Below, piece after piece: positions 36,024-46,777 of a DNA stretch of 64,000 nucleotides. Both the position numbers and the translations under genes were made by a program. Under the pieces are notes generated by a model that saw nothing but the letters and a program-made list of their open reading frames with translations, was not told where the DNA came from and searched no databases. The DNA comes from Hymenoscyphus infarciens (Eukaryota; Ascomycota; Leotiomycetes; Helotiales; Helotiaceae): contig LLCB01000144.1 in the NCBI GenBank assembly GCA_001414345.1, positions 62,001 through 126,000 on the forward strand. The letters are read 5' to 3'. The stretch's first letter is position 1; each line of letters starts with the position of its first letter.

Positions 36024-37347
36024 AGACCGAGTCATTGTGGGAAGGTTGGAAAAATGTGTATATTTTGGTGAAAGATAATGGCTTAGATTTGCATGCGGTA
36101 TATACTTTAGAGCTCTCTACATACTTACCTTATTCTCAAATTGGCAAAACTACCTGGGAATCGATGACGATGTTTACATATTTCCGTCCTATTGGGGGGG
36201 TTTTTTCCTATGGTTTCATACTCCCGGGACTTTGCCCCTTTTATTTCCTTTTTGGAGAACATTTTCGTTATATATTGAGACTGTCGCCAAGGAGGACTAG
36301 TGTCTATCGTCTCAATTTGTTCACGTGATGGCATATTTTTGATCGCTTCTATCTGCATTTATTGCTAGAATCTCAAGATGCTTGAGGTTATTGCGATTTA
36401 GATACACGGACCGTGGGTCAAAAGACCCGTCTTGAACTCATTGCAGGTCCAATCTCACTTTGCCTTTATCCATCTACTGAATCCTTTTCCCAGAATAAAA
36501 AGAGGTTGCGAGTTCCCAGCATAAGCTTCGTGCCCAAGAGCCGTTTGCACTCTCTTCTCATTGTGTACAGATGGTCGGAGTCGTTGTCAGGGCGGCGACG
36601 AGTGTACTTTGGTGGCACCTCCAGCGTGCTTTCAAGGCTTTTCATCATCTGCTGTTATTGTTGGTGCCATTCCAGCCTTCTCTAATTTTTTAATTGTGTC
36701 TTCTACCTTCTTCGTGTCTGTGTTTTCCTCGCGTGGAGTCTTGCATGGGCACGCTTCCGTGAAGAATTTGGTCTGGGTTATAAGCCTTTTTGTTATATCC
36801 AAGGTGGGTTCATCTCCTTGTTCTGAACCTTGTGGTTTGACGTACTTGGGATTCGTGGGAGACATTTGAAAAATCTGGTTGTTTTTGGGGGGTTATTTTC
36901 ACCGTGGTTATTTTAGAGTTGTGTGCGTGTTTGGAAGTTAAGTCGCTGGTTTTGTTTCGTGGAAGAGATTTAACAATGGTGCCTTGAGTTTGGGAAGGAA
37001 TGTGGAGATGCCAAAGCATCAACAGGCTGTTGCTAGTACGTATTCCCTACGCTGTTGTCGCGGATTTCGCGAGGAAGGCTTGGAAAGGAGAGTGGGGAGT
37101 GGTCGTTTGGGGGTGACATATCAAATCAAAGAAGCAGCAAAGAAGAGCATTTGTTTTGTGTCATCTCAAATGCTTTTAGTTTGAAGAAAATGAAGCAGGG
37201 TGATGTCGCCCTGTTGGTTTTAATCAGCCACACCAGCTCTGAGTGGCTGTTGCCTAGTAAGTTAAAGCGGCAGCAAGTCTGTCACATGGCAGGTCCCATT
37301 TCTCAACAACCGATCAAAGGTGAACTTCAATTGAAAAGACGATGAAT
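36024..37347. other. Intergenic, with one possible small ORF
   Basis: This contains the desaturase 3' UTR and low-confidence ORFs only. See the separate entry at 36632-36865. Confidence 0.35.
36632..36865 (-). CDS. Possible 77-aa hydrophilic protein
   Basis: The open frame starts with a favourable context (TTCAAATGTCTCCC) and encodes MSPTNPKYVKPQG, an ACPCKTPREEN segment and KVEDTIKKLEKAGMAPT before DDEKP and stop. The composition (Lys, Glu, Pro, Thr) looks coding rather than random, but no family is recognised and no splice context is clear. An overlapping plus-strand ORF (36561-36869) is hydrophobic and less likely. Confidence 0.3.
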   Translation of the reverse strand: MSPTNPKYVKPQGSEQGDEPTLDITKRLITQTKFFTEACPCKTPREENTDTKKVEDTIKKLEKAGMAPTITADDEKP

Positions 37348-37965
37348 TCAGTGATTCTTCCAATTTCCCTTCCTCTTCTTTGAGATCTTGCCCTTCTTTG
37401 AATTGTTCTTCTCTGGCTCCCAAGCAACCCTCTCGCACAAACCCTCCAATCCAATGCCAGGATGCCTAAAAGGCTCCTCCCCAGCCAAAAGAATAACATC
37501 CTTCTCCTCCACTTCAACTCTTGCCCCTCTCAAAGTCTTCTTCTTCTCCTGGACGACCGCAGCCTTCTTCTCAATCTCCGCCAACATCTCTAAAATCTCT
37601 CGATCCCCCTTTCCTTCCGTCGCTCCCTTCTCCAATTCCCAATCCATGCCCGCAAGCTTTGTCCCGACACTCGCATAACTCTCGTCTTCCATTCTCCATT
37701 TGTTTCCTTTTCTCCTCTTCTTTGGCTGAGACGATTCGCCGGTGATCTCGGTCTCGTGTAAAAGTGACAGATCTCGGAATTGGTTGATCTTTTTGGGGAT
37801 ACAGTCGTACTCATAGTCTTCGCTGAAGAAGTAGGCCTTCTCGTAGAGGTACTGTGGGTGGCGGAAGGAGGGGTGCATGCGATATTCGTTGTTAAAGGCA
37901 CGGAGGTAGAGGGCTTTGATGATTGAGAGTTTGGGGTAGGTGTTGTTGGTCTTTCTTTTCGCCAT
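37348..37965 (-). CDS. Uncharacterised short protein, paralogous to the 45060 gene
   Basis: 205 aa from the Met at 37965 (MAKRKTNNTYPK). The open frame extends 22 codons further upstream, but the shorter start matches that of its relative (MTKRAPKAK). Shared blocks with 45060-45641 are: SIIKALYLRAFNNEYRMHP versus VLLKALYRTEFERTYHIHP; KINQFRDLSLLHETEITGE versus RITQRLNYLLALEVLHVKEL; and LCERVAWEPE versus IRERIAWSLD. The middle is Lys/Glu-rich with a coiled-coil-like run (ILEMLAEIEKKAAVVQEKKK), and the C-terminus is very basic (KKGKISKKRKGNWKNH). Nuclear location is possible. No known domain. Confidence 0.65.
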   Translation of the reverse strand: MAKRKTNNTYPKLSIIKALYLRAFNNEYRMHPSFRHPQYLYEKAYFFSEDYEYDCIPKKINQFRDLSLLHETEITGESSQPKKRRKGNKWRMEDESYASVGTKLAGMDWELEKGATEGKGDREILEMLAEIEKKAAVVQEKKKTLRGARVEVEEKDVILLAGEEPFRHPGIGLEGLCERVAWEPEKNNSKKGKISKKRKGNWKNH

Positions 37966-40495
37966 GTTGGTAGTGTGAGGGTGAGATCGGTGCGTTGGTG
38001 GTTGTGTTTTGTTTGTTGATGACTTTCGCAAGACCTGGAGAAGGGATGTTGAGGCTGTTGCGTAGAGTCGGTGGAAAGGTTTTTAGCACTACAGGCTGTG
38101 ATTGCAGTGAATTAACATTACTATCCTAAATTCACTTATTTAAAGTGAAGTAAATGTCTCCAATTTAAACAGTTTAGTGAAATGTTTAGAACAATCAAGT
38201 CAAGTAGATGAAATTACTCTAGCTATTTTTAAAAGAACAACTGTTAACTTTTCTATATTCTTCTAGATATCCTCTCTTAAAACAATTATCTAACATCTTT
38301 AAGACAATTGCGTTAATTAAACAATGTTACTAGAGCTATTTTTAAAGAACAAAATTCACTTTCTATTTTTTTTTCCTAGACACAATTTGTTAAGAACAAT
38401 TGAATAACATGTTTAACATAATTAAGTCAAGTAAACACAATTACTAGAGCTGTTCTAAGAAACTATTATTAGTTTCTCTATATTAAAGCTATTGAAAACA
38501 ATTTAGTAACTCTCTTAAGACAATCAAATTAAATGAAAAACTTAACTATATAAAATAAATACTAATTATAACAACTAGTTCAGTAATAAATATCTCTTAA
38601 CTTAGTTAACTTAAATAATTAGAAGACTTATTTTATCTCAATATATATCAGATATATAACAAGTGATCGCAGATATTCGTATAGCTCTCTTTTTATACTA
38701 AAAGTTATCTTAAGAAAGACGTTCTATATATTTAACTTTATAAATAAATAAGATCTAAGAATTAAGATTACTTCAAGTAGTTAAATAGTAATTCTTCAAA
38801 GACAAATATACTAAATATATACTAGGTTTTAAGTTATACTAGAGCAAAAGTAGAAAGAGTTAAGAAAACATAGGATTATACTAAAATCAGGTAGAAGTTA
38901 GTAACTTTCTAGAATCCTCTTACTATAACTAAAAGAAGCAAGTTTAGCTTAGCTTAGAAAAGAAGCTTAGAGTATATATTAAAGATACTTAAATTTTTAG
39001 AGATATATTTAGTAATATTATATAAAAAATAATTAGAGTTTATTTTATAGTAGAATCTCAAATAAGGTGAATTTTAGTAAGTTTAGATATAAAAAGAAGA
39101 GCGTACGAGTATCTACGAACACTCGCTATGTCTAAAGCTCTTACTTGAAGTATAGAATAAGCATTTTCCTCGGCGCTTTCTAGCTAGATTACTACTCTCT
39201 CCTTTCTACAAGTTCCTAGCCTTGCCTTTTCTCACTTTTAAAGCTATTCTATCTTCTTATATCCTGTTATCATAGTGATCCTAGCTGATTATATCCTTTT
39301 TCCAGTATTTAATACTCCTATTTCTTCAAATCCTATATAGCGACATTATCCTACTTATTCCTAGAAGTTAGAATAAACCAAGATATGTGGTAATTTGAAT
39401 AGCAATTTTGCCTATTAGAGATTACCTTAGAGACAAACTCTCTCCTTAGTACACCTTTCCGCTCCTACTCTCTTAGGTTCTACTCTTCTTTCCTTATTTA
39501 ATCTTTCTTTTTCACTACTTTAATCCTTTTTTGGAAACTATTTTTCCTAATCTAGCCTAGCTCTTAAATGTATTATATCCTTTCCTTTCACATTCTTATA
39601 GTAAGAGAAACCTTTCTTATCCAGAGGCTTAGGTAATCTCAGCCTTAGAAATCTAAAGCTTAGATTTTCCTTATTATTCTAATAATATTAACTATATTTC
39701 AAGGAAGTTCAAAGAGCAGATGAGACACTCTCTGATTAATGAATCTATTCTGAAGAATAATTTATTATACGTCGTATTTTGAAATTTCCTTAAGAATTTA
39801 GATTCGGTAATTCACAGCTGAAAAAAAAGCTATGTAAATATCGCCTGATTACCTTTTCCTAGGTCGCTATATATATGTTTGAAAATTGAACTGTTTTTGA
39901 GGCTTAATTCCTCGGAAAATAGGTATACGATGACTTCAATCCAAACGACAACGTAGTAAAGCTTTATATGAAAAAAGAAAGAGCTATCTAATAATTACTC
40001 TAGGCTTGAAATTAAGTTATATCTTGAAACTACTTTGCTTTTCAAATATATATACGCGATACTAGAAGAGAGTGTTGAATCCTAAATAACAATGAAATAA
40101 TTAAATAGGTATATACTAAGTTTACTATTAGCTCAACTAAATATAATATTTATTAATAATAATTCATAGAGTTTTAGTTAATTGATTTAATCAACAGTTA
40201 TCAACTCTAATATATCAAATCCACTTACCTGATTTCATTGAACATATGTACTTTAGATAATAATCAAGTTCTATTCACTCTTGTAACTTTATTTAAATAA
40301 TTTAGCTTTCTTAAAAACGCTCGAAAAATGATAAAAGGTATGTATTCTAATTAACTACTTTACTCCAAACAATGGAGAAAATATGAAAAGGAACAAGTGA
40401 ATTTAAGACGTTCCACTAAAGAGGTGCCTGGGAGCCTAGAAAAGGTTATCTGGGCAAATTTGCCCTTCATCAAGTACACTATCCTATAACTGTTT

Positions 40496-40870
40496 TCATA
40501 GTTGAGGTGAAACTAGGTGTATGTGGCAGCAAGAGGGCTGCAAAGAAGCGAATTGCCAAGTAAACAAAGGCCACTGTCCAAAGTCTACATCCTTTACTTC
40601 TGTTATTTTTATCTTTATACCTGGATCTAAAAGGAGTGTTCTTTCCATCTCCCAATATTCATTGTCGTACCCGTAAATTTCGGAAACGCGGCGGGGGCAA
40701 GAGCAGTTCATGTGGACGCGGTACTTGGCGTATGCAGCAGAACTAGAGTTGGGTGTGCTTGAGTAGAGCGTACCGTACCGTTGATGGGAGACGTTTGCAA
40801 GTATAGTAGGTCTCGAGAAGTGGAAGTAGATAAGGAGAAGTATCTCTTTTCGGAAGCTCAAAGCCATCAT
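40496..40870 (-). CDS. Isolated ORF, weakly like the C-terminal part of an ADP-ribosyltransferase fold
   Basis: A 124-codon frame in a patch of higher G+C inside the AT-rich island. The middle reads AKYRVHMNCSCPRRVSEIYG, then EYWEMERTLLLDPGIKIKI. The E-x-E-x-x-L-L-x-P-G-x-x-x-x-I pattern resembles the conserved end of arginine-type ADP-ribosyltransferase folds, but no N-terminal part of that fold was found. The match is a single motif, so the call is speculative. It may be a gene fragment cut off by transposon activity, or a chance ORF. Confidence 0.25.
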   Translation of the reverse strand: MMALSFRKEILLLIYFHFSRPTILANVSHQRYGTLYSSTPNSSSAAYAKYRVHMNCSCPRRVSEIYGYDNEYWEMERTLLLDPGIKIKITEVKDVDFGQWPLFTWQFASLQPSCCHIHLVSPQL

Positions 40871-41076
40871 CCTTCTCTTTCTTTGCCAAGTTAGATTATT
40901 CCTAAAGATAACTGTTCTCTAAACCAAAGAAAAACTGAACTCAAGTTATCTCCTTTCTCTTCCCTCGATTTTCTCGATCTAGGTCTAGATCGTTGCGAGG
41001 AAGATGAAGTGTATATCGAAGCTATTTAATTTACAAGGCATTCGTTCCATAGTCTCACTTTCGACAATAATCGTAG

Positions 41077-41855
41077 TAGGGCGTCCCGTATATACCAAAA
41101 GTCGGAAACGACGACTAAATCGCAAATCGCAAATCGTAAATCGCAAATTACAAAAGTTAATAGATAGAGTAAATCTTAAATCATATTATCCTATTCTCTT
41201 ACTCTTACTCTCTTACTCTCTTACTCTCTTGCTCTCTTGCTCTCTTGCTCTCTTGCTCTCTTACTCTCTTACTCTCTTACTCTCTTACTCTCTTACTCTC
41301 TTACTCTTCTATCCTATTCTTCTACCTAGGTATATATTACTTATACTAAGAGAGTGTAGGAGAGAGTAGGAGAAGAATAAAGGTAAGGTAAGGGGGTAAG
41401 TAAAGAAGAGAGTAGGAGGTAGCAAACATTCTAGGGGAAGGTTTTTCCTAGTATAGGTAAGGGGAGTTTAAAGCAAACATTCCCCCCACCCTCTTCCCTC
41501 TTCCCCTCTTCTCTCTTCCCTCTTCCTCTCTTTCTCTCTTATTTATCTAAAAATTATAGGAAGAATACGATATAGGAGTTAGGTAATAGGGAGTAAGAAG
41601 GCGATAGTGAGGAGGCGATGTTACTGCTATATATGTAATACTCGTTCTCTCTCTCTATCCTCTAATTAGTTACTATAGTTAAGACTGTCTAGTCTTAATA
41701 TAGAGAGACGAGGAGAGAAGGAGAAGGAGGGAGAGAGAAGTTAAAATTCAAAAATATTACATTTTATACTTATAAAAAGTAACACTTTGCGAATTACGAT
41801 TTGCGATTTTCGATTTAGTCGTTTCCGACTTTTGGTACGTACGGGATGCCGTACG
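41077..41855. mobile_element. TIR element with long inverted ends and an internal minisatellite
   Basis: It has about 80-bp inverted ends. The left reads TACCAAAAGTCGGAAACGAC and continues CTAAATCGCAAATCGC; the right is its reverse complement with few changes (41785-41855). CGTAG flanks both ends (41072-41076 and 41854-41860 region), so the target duplication is either CGTAG or a TA dinucleotide. The inside has an octamer array and polypurine tracts. There is no transposase ORF, so it is non-autonomous. Confidence 0.72.
41197..41309 (+). repeat. CTCTTACT octamer minisatellite
   Basis: About 13 units of an 8-bp repeat (CTCTTACT with a block of CTCTTGCT variants in the middle) lie in tandem inside the TIR element. 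Because 8 is not a multiple of 3, the array is open in a frame and produces a spurious LLLSYSLTLLLSYSLT peptide. It is not a gene. Confidence 0.9.
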
Positions 41856-43654
41856 TAGTAGGAAAGAAGCCAGCTATGAAGAAGTAGCTCCTATGAAAAT
41901 TATCCTTGAAGCAAGATATTATAGTGAAGTTGGTCCAATGAGGAAGAGGTGTATGAAAAAGTCGGGTTCTTGCGTCATTCTTCCTAAACTCCCTTTCGTT
42001 CCTTCGTTCCTTAATTCCTCTTATCCATTCTTCTTAGCTCCTCAATTACTTACCTTGTTTTCTACACCGAGCTACAACTACTTACTACTCTTTCCAGGTA
42101 TCCCCGCGGAAGTAGATCCTTATACTTGGGTTCCGGACCCCGAGTTCAAATATTAAGGTGCTACAACTAGGTTTTAGAGACAATATGAGAAGTAAGAATA
42201 GAGCAAGATATGCTACACAAGGACAGTATAGGAGAAGTATATGTAGGCTCTCAGGGTCACGTGCTACAATATCCCGTAGCAGAAAGATCCTTTCCATCTA
42301 TGCTATTTTATATTCTATATAGCTACTACCTTAGGCCCACCAAATGAACTATATGAAAGACACCTTTGAATTCATCATTCGTTTCTTATAAATGTTAGAT
42401 AGTTCACTTTATATAATATAATTAGTATAACTTTATAAAACATTTTATGAACTTTCTATGTAATTATTCGTCTAGGATTGATAATTATCTATGTTACGTG
42501 TAAGCCTAAAACAGTAGTTCTCACATGCCTCTTAAGTAGTAATGTTATATTCCTAGCTATTATTCTACGTAAGATATATAGTAAACCGTTACGTACCTAA
42601 AAGAACTACTAAATAGTATTAAAATCAGACCCTATAAATATTAGCTAGTTACGTAGTGTCTTAGCATTAGATTCTAGACTAAATATCGAGGTAACACCTA
42701 TAACTACGGAGTCTTATTACGTGAACTACACCCCCCTACCTACTCAAAATATATAAAAAGTTATGAAATTTCTATATATATTCGTTTTATTTTAACTAGT
42801 TTATGAAAATATATTAAGCCTTGAATTCATTTTAAACACTCCTTGTTTCGTGAATTTTCACTATTTCATGTTCACTTAGGAGCTCTATACTACCTTCCTA
42901 TACTCGTATACGTAAATAAACTCAGAGAGAATTCGAGAGAAATATATAGAGAGGAGAGACAAGGGAAGGAAAGAGGGGTATGTTTACTCTCTCGCTTAAA
43001 TTTTCTACTCTAAGAAATGCTTGCTAGCTACTAGCTACCTAGCTTTCTCTTCCCTTTTTTAATTACCCTTTTGAATCTTAAAAAAACAATAGTAAGAGTA
43101 TGTGAAATTAGATAAGACGATGTATTAAGAGAATACGGGAGAAAGGGAGAGCTATTTCTAGCGTAGGCAAAGGGAATTGTACTAATAAACTGGGCCCTAA
43201 TTGCTGAGTAATTAACATCAGTATAGTATGGTGTACCGGAAAAAATGACTGGCGAAGCTTATCCGTTTTGTATATGACCACGATTCCAGTGCTCTTTGAG
43301 TATCTATCTAGGGTGTTAGGAGTCTTATGAAAGCTGACTTTCCTAACCCAATAGTTTCTAAAGCTCTAGAATATATTATCTTTTAAATGTATTTTTACGA
43401 TTTTTAATTGTGTTGCACGTGTGATGTTAGAGTGTTTTTCTTGGAGCCGCTAATTACCTACGTCCACCGCGAGGTGCGCTATACACCAAAAATATCAAAG
43501 CAGCCAAAAAGAGGCCAAACGAGCCAAACTGGCCGGTTCATTTGGTTTGAGTATCAATTTCACCTTATATCTATTGGATTCGTTAACCTTGGGAGCTGCT
43601 TTTGATAGAATCTACAATAGAGAAAAAGCGAGCTAAATATGAAGTAGTAGCAAC

Positions 43655-44370
43655 TAGGTCTGCACAACGAATAAAAGCTACGAATATATTCAGAATATTC
43701 ACGATTTTCCACGGATAAATTACCTTTTGAATTATTCAAGAATAAGGAGAGTTTAGGGTATAAATAGCAGTCGTTTATTTATAAATATTCTATATTCTCT
43801 ACCCTTTTAGTATAGTTTCCTACTTATCTAAACATATATGAAAATCCCTCGAAATTATCCGCTTTAGTCGCTTTCGTCGTCTTGATTAGGCTACGCTAGG
43901 GCGTTTCTAGGCTAAAAAAGTGGATAAATTATTAAATAAGGTAAAAAGAGTAGAGCCTTTCGACTCTTTCGACGTCGAAACCTTAGTTGAAACCTTAGCT
44001 TAAAGGTCACGTGTATAATGCTTTAGAAAGTGGGGTGTTATATGATACCCTTTAACATAACACTCTATTTCATATAATATAAGTGATAAAGAGTAGAGAC
44101 GATAGTAATCTATTAATAATAATTAAAAGTAAGTGAATTTATAGTTTAGTTATATTTAATTATATATATAAAAAGGGAGTAAAATTCAACTTATATAAAC
44201 CCTCTATACTAAGACCTAGGAGGCGGATATTAAGCTTAATAAATAGAAACTATTCGTAATATATTCATTTAAGCTCTTATCGCTCGAATAATCGCTCGAA
44301 TACTATATATTTATTTAATATTTATAATGAATAATTAATATTTTATTCATCTATTCGTTGTACAGACCTA
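43655..44370. mobile_element. Non-autonomous hAT-type element with perfect 8-bp target duplication
   Basis: It is 716 bp, begins TAGGTCTGCACAACGAATA and ends TATTCGTTGTACAGACCTA, one mismatch in the terminal inverted repeat. It is flanked on both sides by GTAGCAAC (43647-43654 and 44371-44378). An 8-bp duplication with TAGG..CCTA ends is the hAT signature. The interior is AT-rich and has no transposase. The perfect duplication shows that both ends are intact. Confidence 0.88.
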
Positions 44371-45059
44371 GTAGCAACTGGTGACTAAAGCATACCAGTT
44401 TCTATTTCTTCATATATCGAGTTTTTTATTATCAATCGGAGGAAATCATTCATTAAGTGATACACCGTTTGATACTGAAAGGGATCCCCGACAAGAGACG
44501 TAGAATTGGACGATATTCCTTGAATTTTTCTTTAGCAATGGGAAGAAAGAGAGGCAACGTTCGATATAATCTCCCATAAAAGGTATGAAGTTCGACAATA
44601 ATGCTCAATATTACGCCCCAATAATCGGAAGAAAACTTCCTATCGAAGACTGAACATTCGATTTTAGAACCAGAAGGAGAACGTCCAGTAGGAACTTTGA
44701 ATTCGTTAGATGGAGTAATGGTTTGCTAAGAGGTTTAGTCATTGCACTTCAGCACCTTTGGCTTTTTTGTACGAGATCGAGCAGGAAAGTAGAGTTATTA
44801 GTCTAAAAGAGCGAAGAAATCGAGTTTTTCATTCTTCATTCCTTTCAGTTTTGACCGGTGACCAAGACCAACGACCAACGGCCAACTGTCTTTTGCTTCA
44901 CCTTCAACCAAGCCACCCAATCTCATCTACAACTTAATTTGAACAGCACCGCCACACTTCACCTTTACTTCCAAAACAAACCTCGCCAACCCTAAACTTT
45001 TTAGTCCACTTCACCTTCAGCCACCAACCACAATCCAATCCAGCCCGTCACAACACAAA

Positions 45060-45641
45060 ATGACCAAGCGCGCCCCAAAAGCAAAATCAAAACCCAAAAC
45101 GCCTCCTCCCTTCCCACCAACTCCCAGAGTCCCATTCAAAGTCCTTCTCAAAGCCCTCTACCGCACCGAATTCGAGCGAACCTACCACATTCACCCTGCA
45201 AACCCCATCCCCGTCGCCCCAGGCTCAAAACAAAATTTGAAATTCCAAGTCGGTTGTCCCGATCTAACCTCCCACGGCGACGGCTACCACCGAATCACCC
45301 AGCGACTAAACTACCTCCTCGCGCTAGAAGTCCTTCATGTCAAAGAACTCACTTTCGAAAAAGAGGACATCAGGGAGCGGATCGCGTGGAGTTTGGACGT
45401 GGTACATGCGGGGAGTCTCAACGAAGCGATCGAGGAGTTGAGGCAGGTTTGGGAATGGGAGAAGCAATGTATGAAAGATCCGAGGATGAGGGAATGGTGT
45501 AGGGAGAAGAGGTATCCTTATGTTGGGGAGGTGGTCTTTGGAGTGGAGAAGGGAGACCCGGGGTATAAGGCAAGGTTCGGATGGTTTAGGAAACTTTGGA
45601 GGGGGATTGTCTCGAGAGGGGGGAGGGAGTTGTATACATAG
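45060..45641 (+). CDS. Uncharacterised short protein, paralogous to the 37348 gene
   Basis: 193 aa, single exon, starting MTKRAPKAKSKPKTPPPF after a CA/CT-rich leader with AACACAAAATG context. A basic, proline-rich N-terminus is followed by VLLKALYRTEFERTYHIHP, RITQRLNYLLALEVLHVKEL and IRERIAWSLD, the blocks shared with the minus-strand protein at 37348-37965. It also has a Trp-rich C-terminal half (RQVWEWEKQCM, RMREWCREKRYPYVGE, FGWFRKLWRG). No known domain. It is probably a lineage-specific family. Third-position G+C is high at the beginning, unlike the island next to it, so it is probably under selection. Confidence 0.72.
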   Translation: MTKRAPKAKSKPKTPPPFPPTPRVPFKVLLKALYRTEFERTYHIHPANPIPVAPGSKQNLKFQVGCPDLTSHGDGYHRITQRLNYLLALEVLHVKELTFEKEDIRERIAWSLDVVHAGSLNEAIEELRQVWEWEKQCMKDPRMREWCREKRYPYVGEVVFGVEKGDPGYKARFGWFRKLWRGIVSRGGRELYT

Positions 45642-46451
45642 AGTTTTTCGAAGTCTTTCTCGTTGAGAATGGGATGTGAAGAGCTCGACTTTGGGTGTAT
45701 TAAGGATAGGCCTTTGAGGTCATTGGGTTTTCCGAATGATTTACCAGCTACTCTAGGATGGCAAATAGGAGCAGTCTGTTCTCACCATATTTTATTCATG
45801 ACTCGACAGCTCCAACGTCCTCTGTTCTAAGCGAAACCCCTCCTCTCAAAAGTACAACTTCCAGAGTATCCCAAGTCCGCTTAAAACAACCATACTTTTA
45901 GGTTTGATGACACGCTCAGCTAAGAGCAACCAACATATCCCAAAGTGCTTCTCAGATCATCTCTCTCCTATTCCTCCCAATCATCCCCTTCACTGCAAAG
46001 CCCCACCAGGGGGTGTAAGCATTCGTAGGGCACTTTATTTCACGCGAAAAATAATAGTAGCAAGCTAAACCACTAGTCCACGCAAACAAAAATAAGAAGA
46101 CTGGAAAATTGCTCTATCGACTTCATAATTGTAGGTTAAAACTAAGTCGCATTGTGAAATTTATCAAAGTAGTAAACCTCCATTTTAGGTGTGGAGTGTC
46201 CCACCAATGCCTGGTGGAACCAATCACCCTTTTGCCCAACTTAACATCGATTCACGATTCTAAGTTAGTGTTCTCCTCGAAAATATGCTCTACCTGTTTG
46301 GATTACTCGAAAATAACACGACAATAGTAGTTTTCAGCTATTCCCAGGTACAAATTTCCAGAAAGTCCACACCACTAGGTAGTAGACTAGAAAATCTAGG
46401 AGGTCACTACGGAGGACGCGGTTGGTGATGCAGGCTTAGTCGCCTATAATG

Positions 46452-46493
46452 TTCTGATTCTGATTCTGATTCTGCTTCTGCTTCTGCTTCTCT
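46452..46493 (+). repeat. Hexanucleotide microsatellite
   Basis: Tandem TTCTGA changes to TTCTGC after about three units, seven units in all. Non-coding context. Confidence 0.85.
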
Positions 46494-46535
46494 AGCCTTC
46501 TTACAAAAGGCGTCGATGCCCCGAAGCTACCTCTA

Positions 46536-46777
46536 CGTAGAAGAAAAAGACACGCCTATATGCGGCACTCGCTATACCTAACCCTTCTAGTCTTAATTCT
46601 AAATAGAATAACAACTACTTAGTTGAACTCTCATCTACTGACTATACTTTAAAAACGCTTTTGGAAATTAATAGAAACATTTCTTATATTTTTACGACTT
46701 TATTTACTGACATAGTTGAGTTCCTTTAGTTGGGATAGCCTACCTATGCCTTAGATAGGCGTGTTTTTTCTTCTGCG
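46536..46777. mobile_element. MITE-like TIR element
   Basis: It is about 242 bp. The left end CGTAGAAGAAAAAGACACGC and the right end (reverse complement CGCAGAAGAAAAAACACGCC) form an imperfect 25-bp inverted repeat. Inner parts also pair (TATACCTAACCC with GGGATAGCCTA). A target duplication is not evident and no coding is present. Confidence 0.6.

Larger units (their letters stand above)
37966..45059. other. AT-rich island with short mobile elements
   Basis: From about 38090 to 43640 the sequence is AT-rich and ORF-poor, with diverged AACAATT-type repeats at 38150-38530. No retrotransposon protein is recognisable. Less AT-rich patches at 39100-39900, 40420-41000, 41870-42300 and 43390-43610 may be relics of genes. 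Two TIR elements are listed separately. The stretch 44380-45059 should contain the promoter of the 45060 gene. Confidence 0.5.

Noticed and set aside
41004..41369. 121-codon plus-strand ORF with LLLSYSLT repeats
   Set aside because: Product of the CTCTTACT minisatellite inside a TIR element, not a protein gene.
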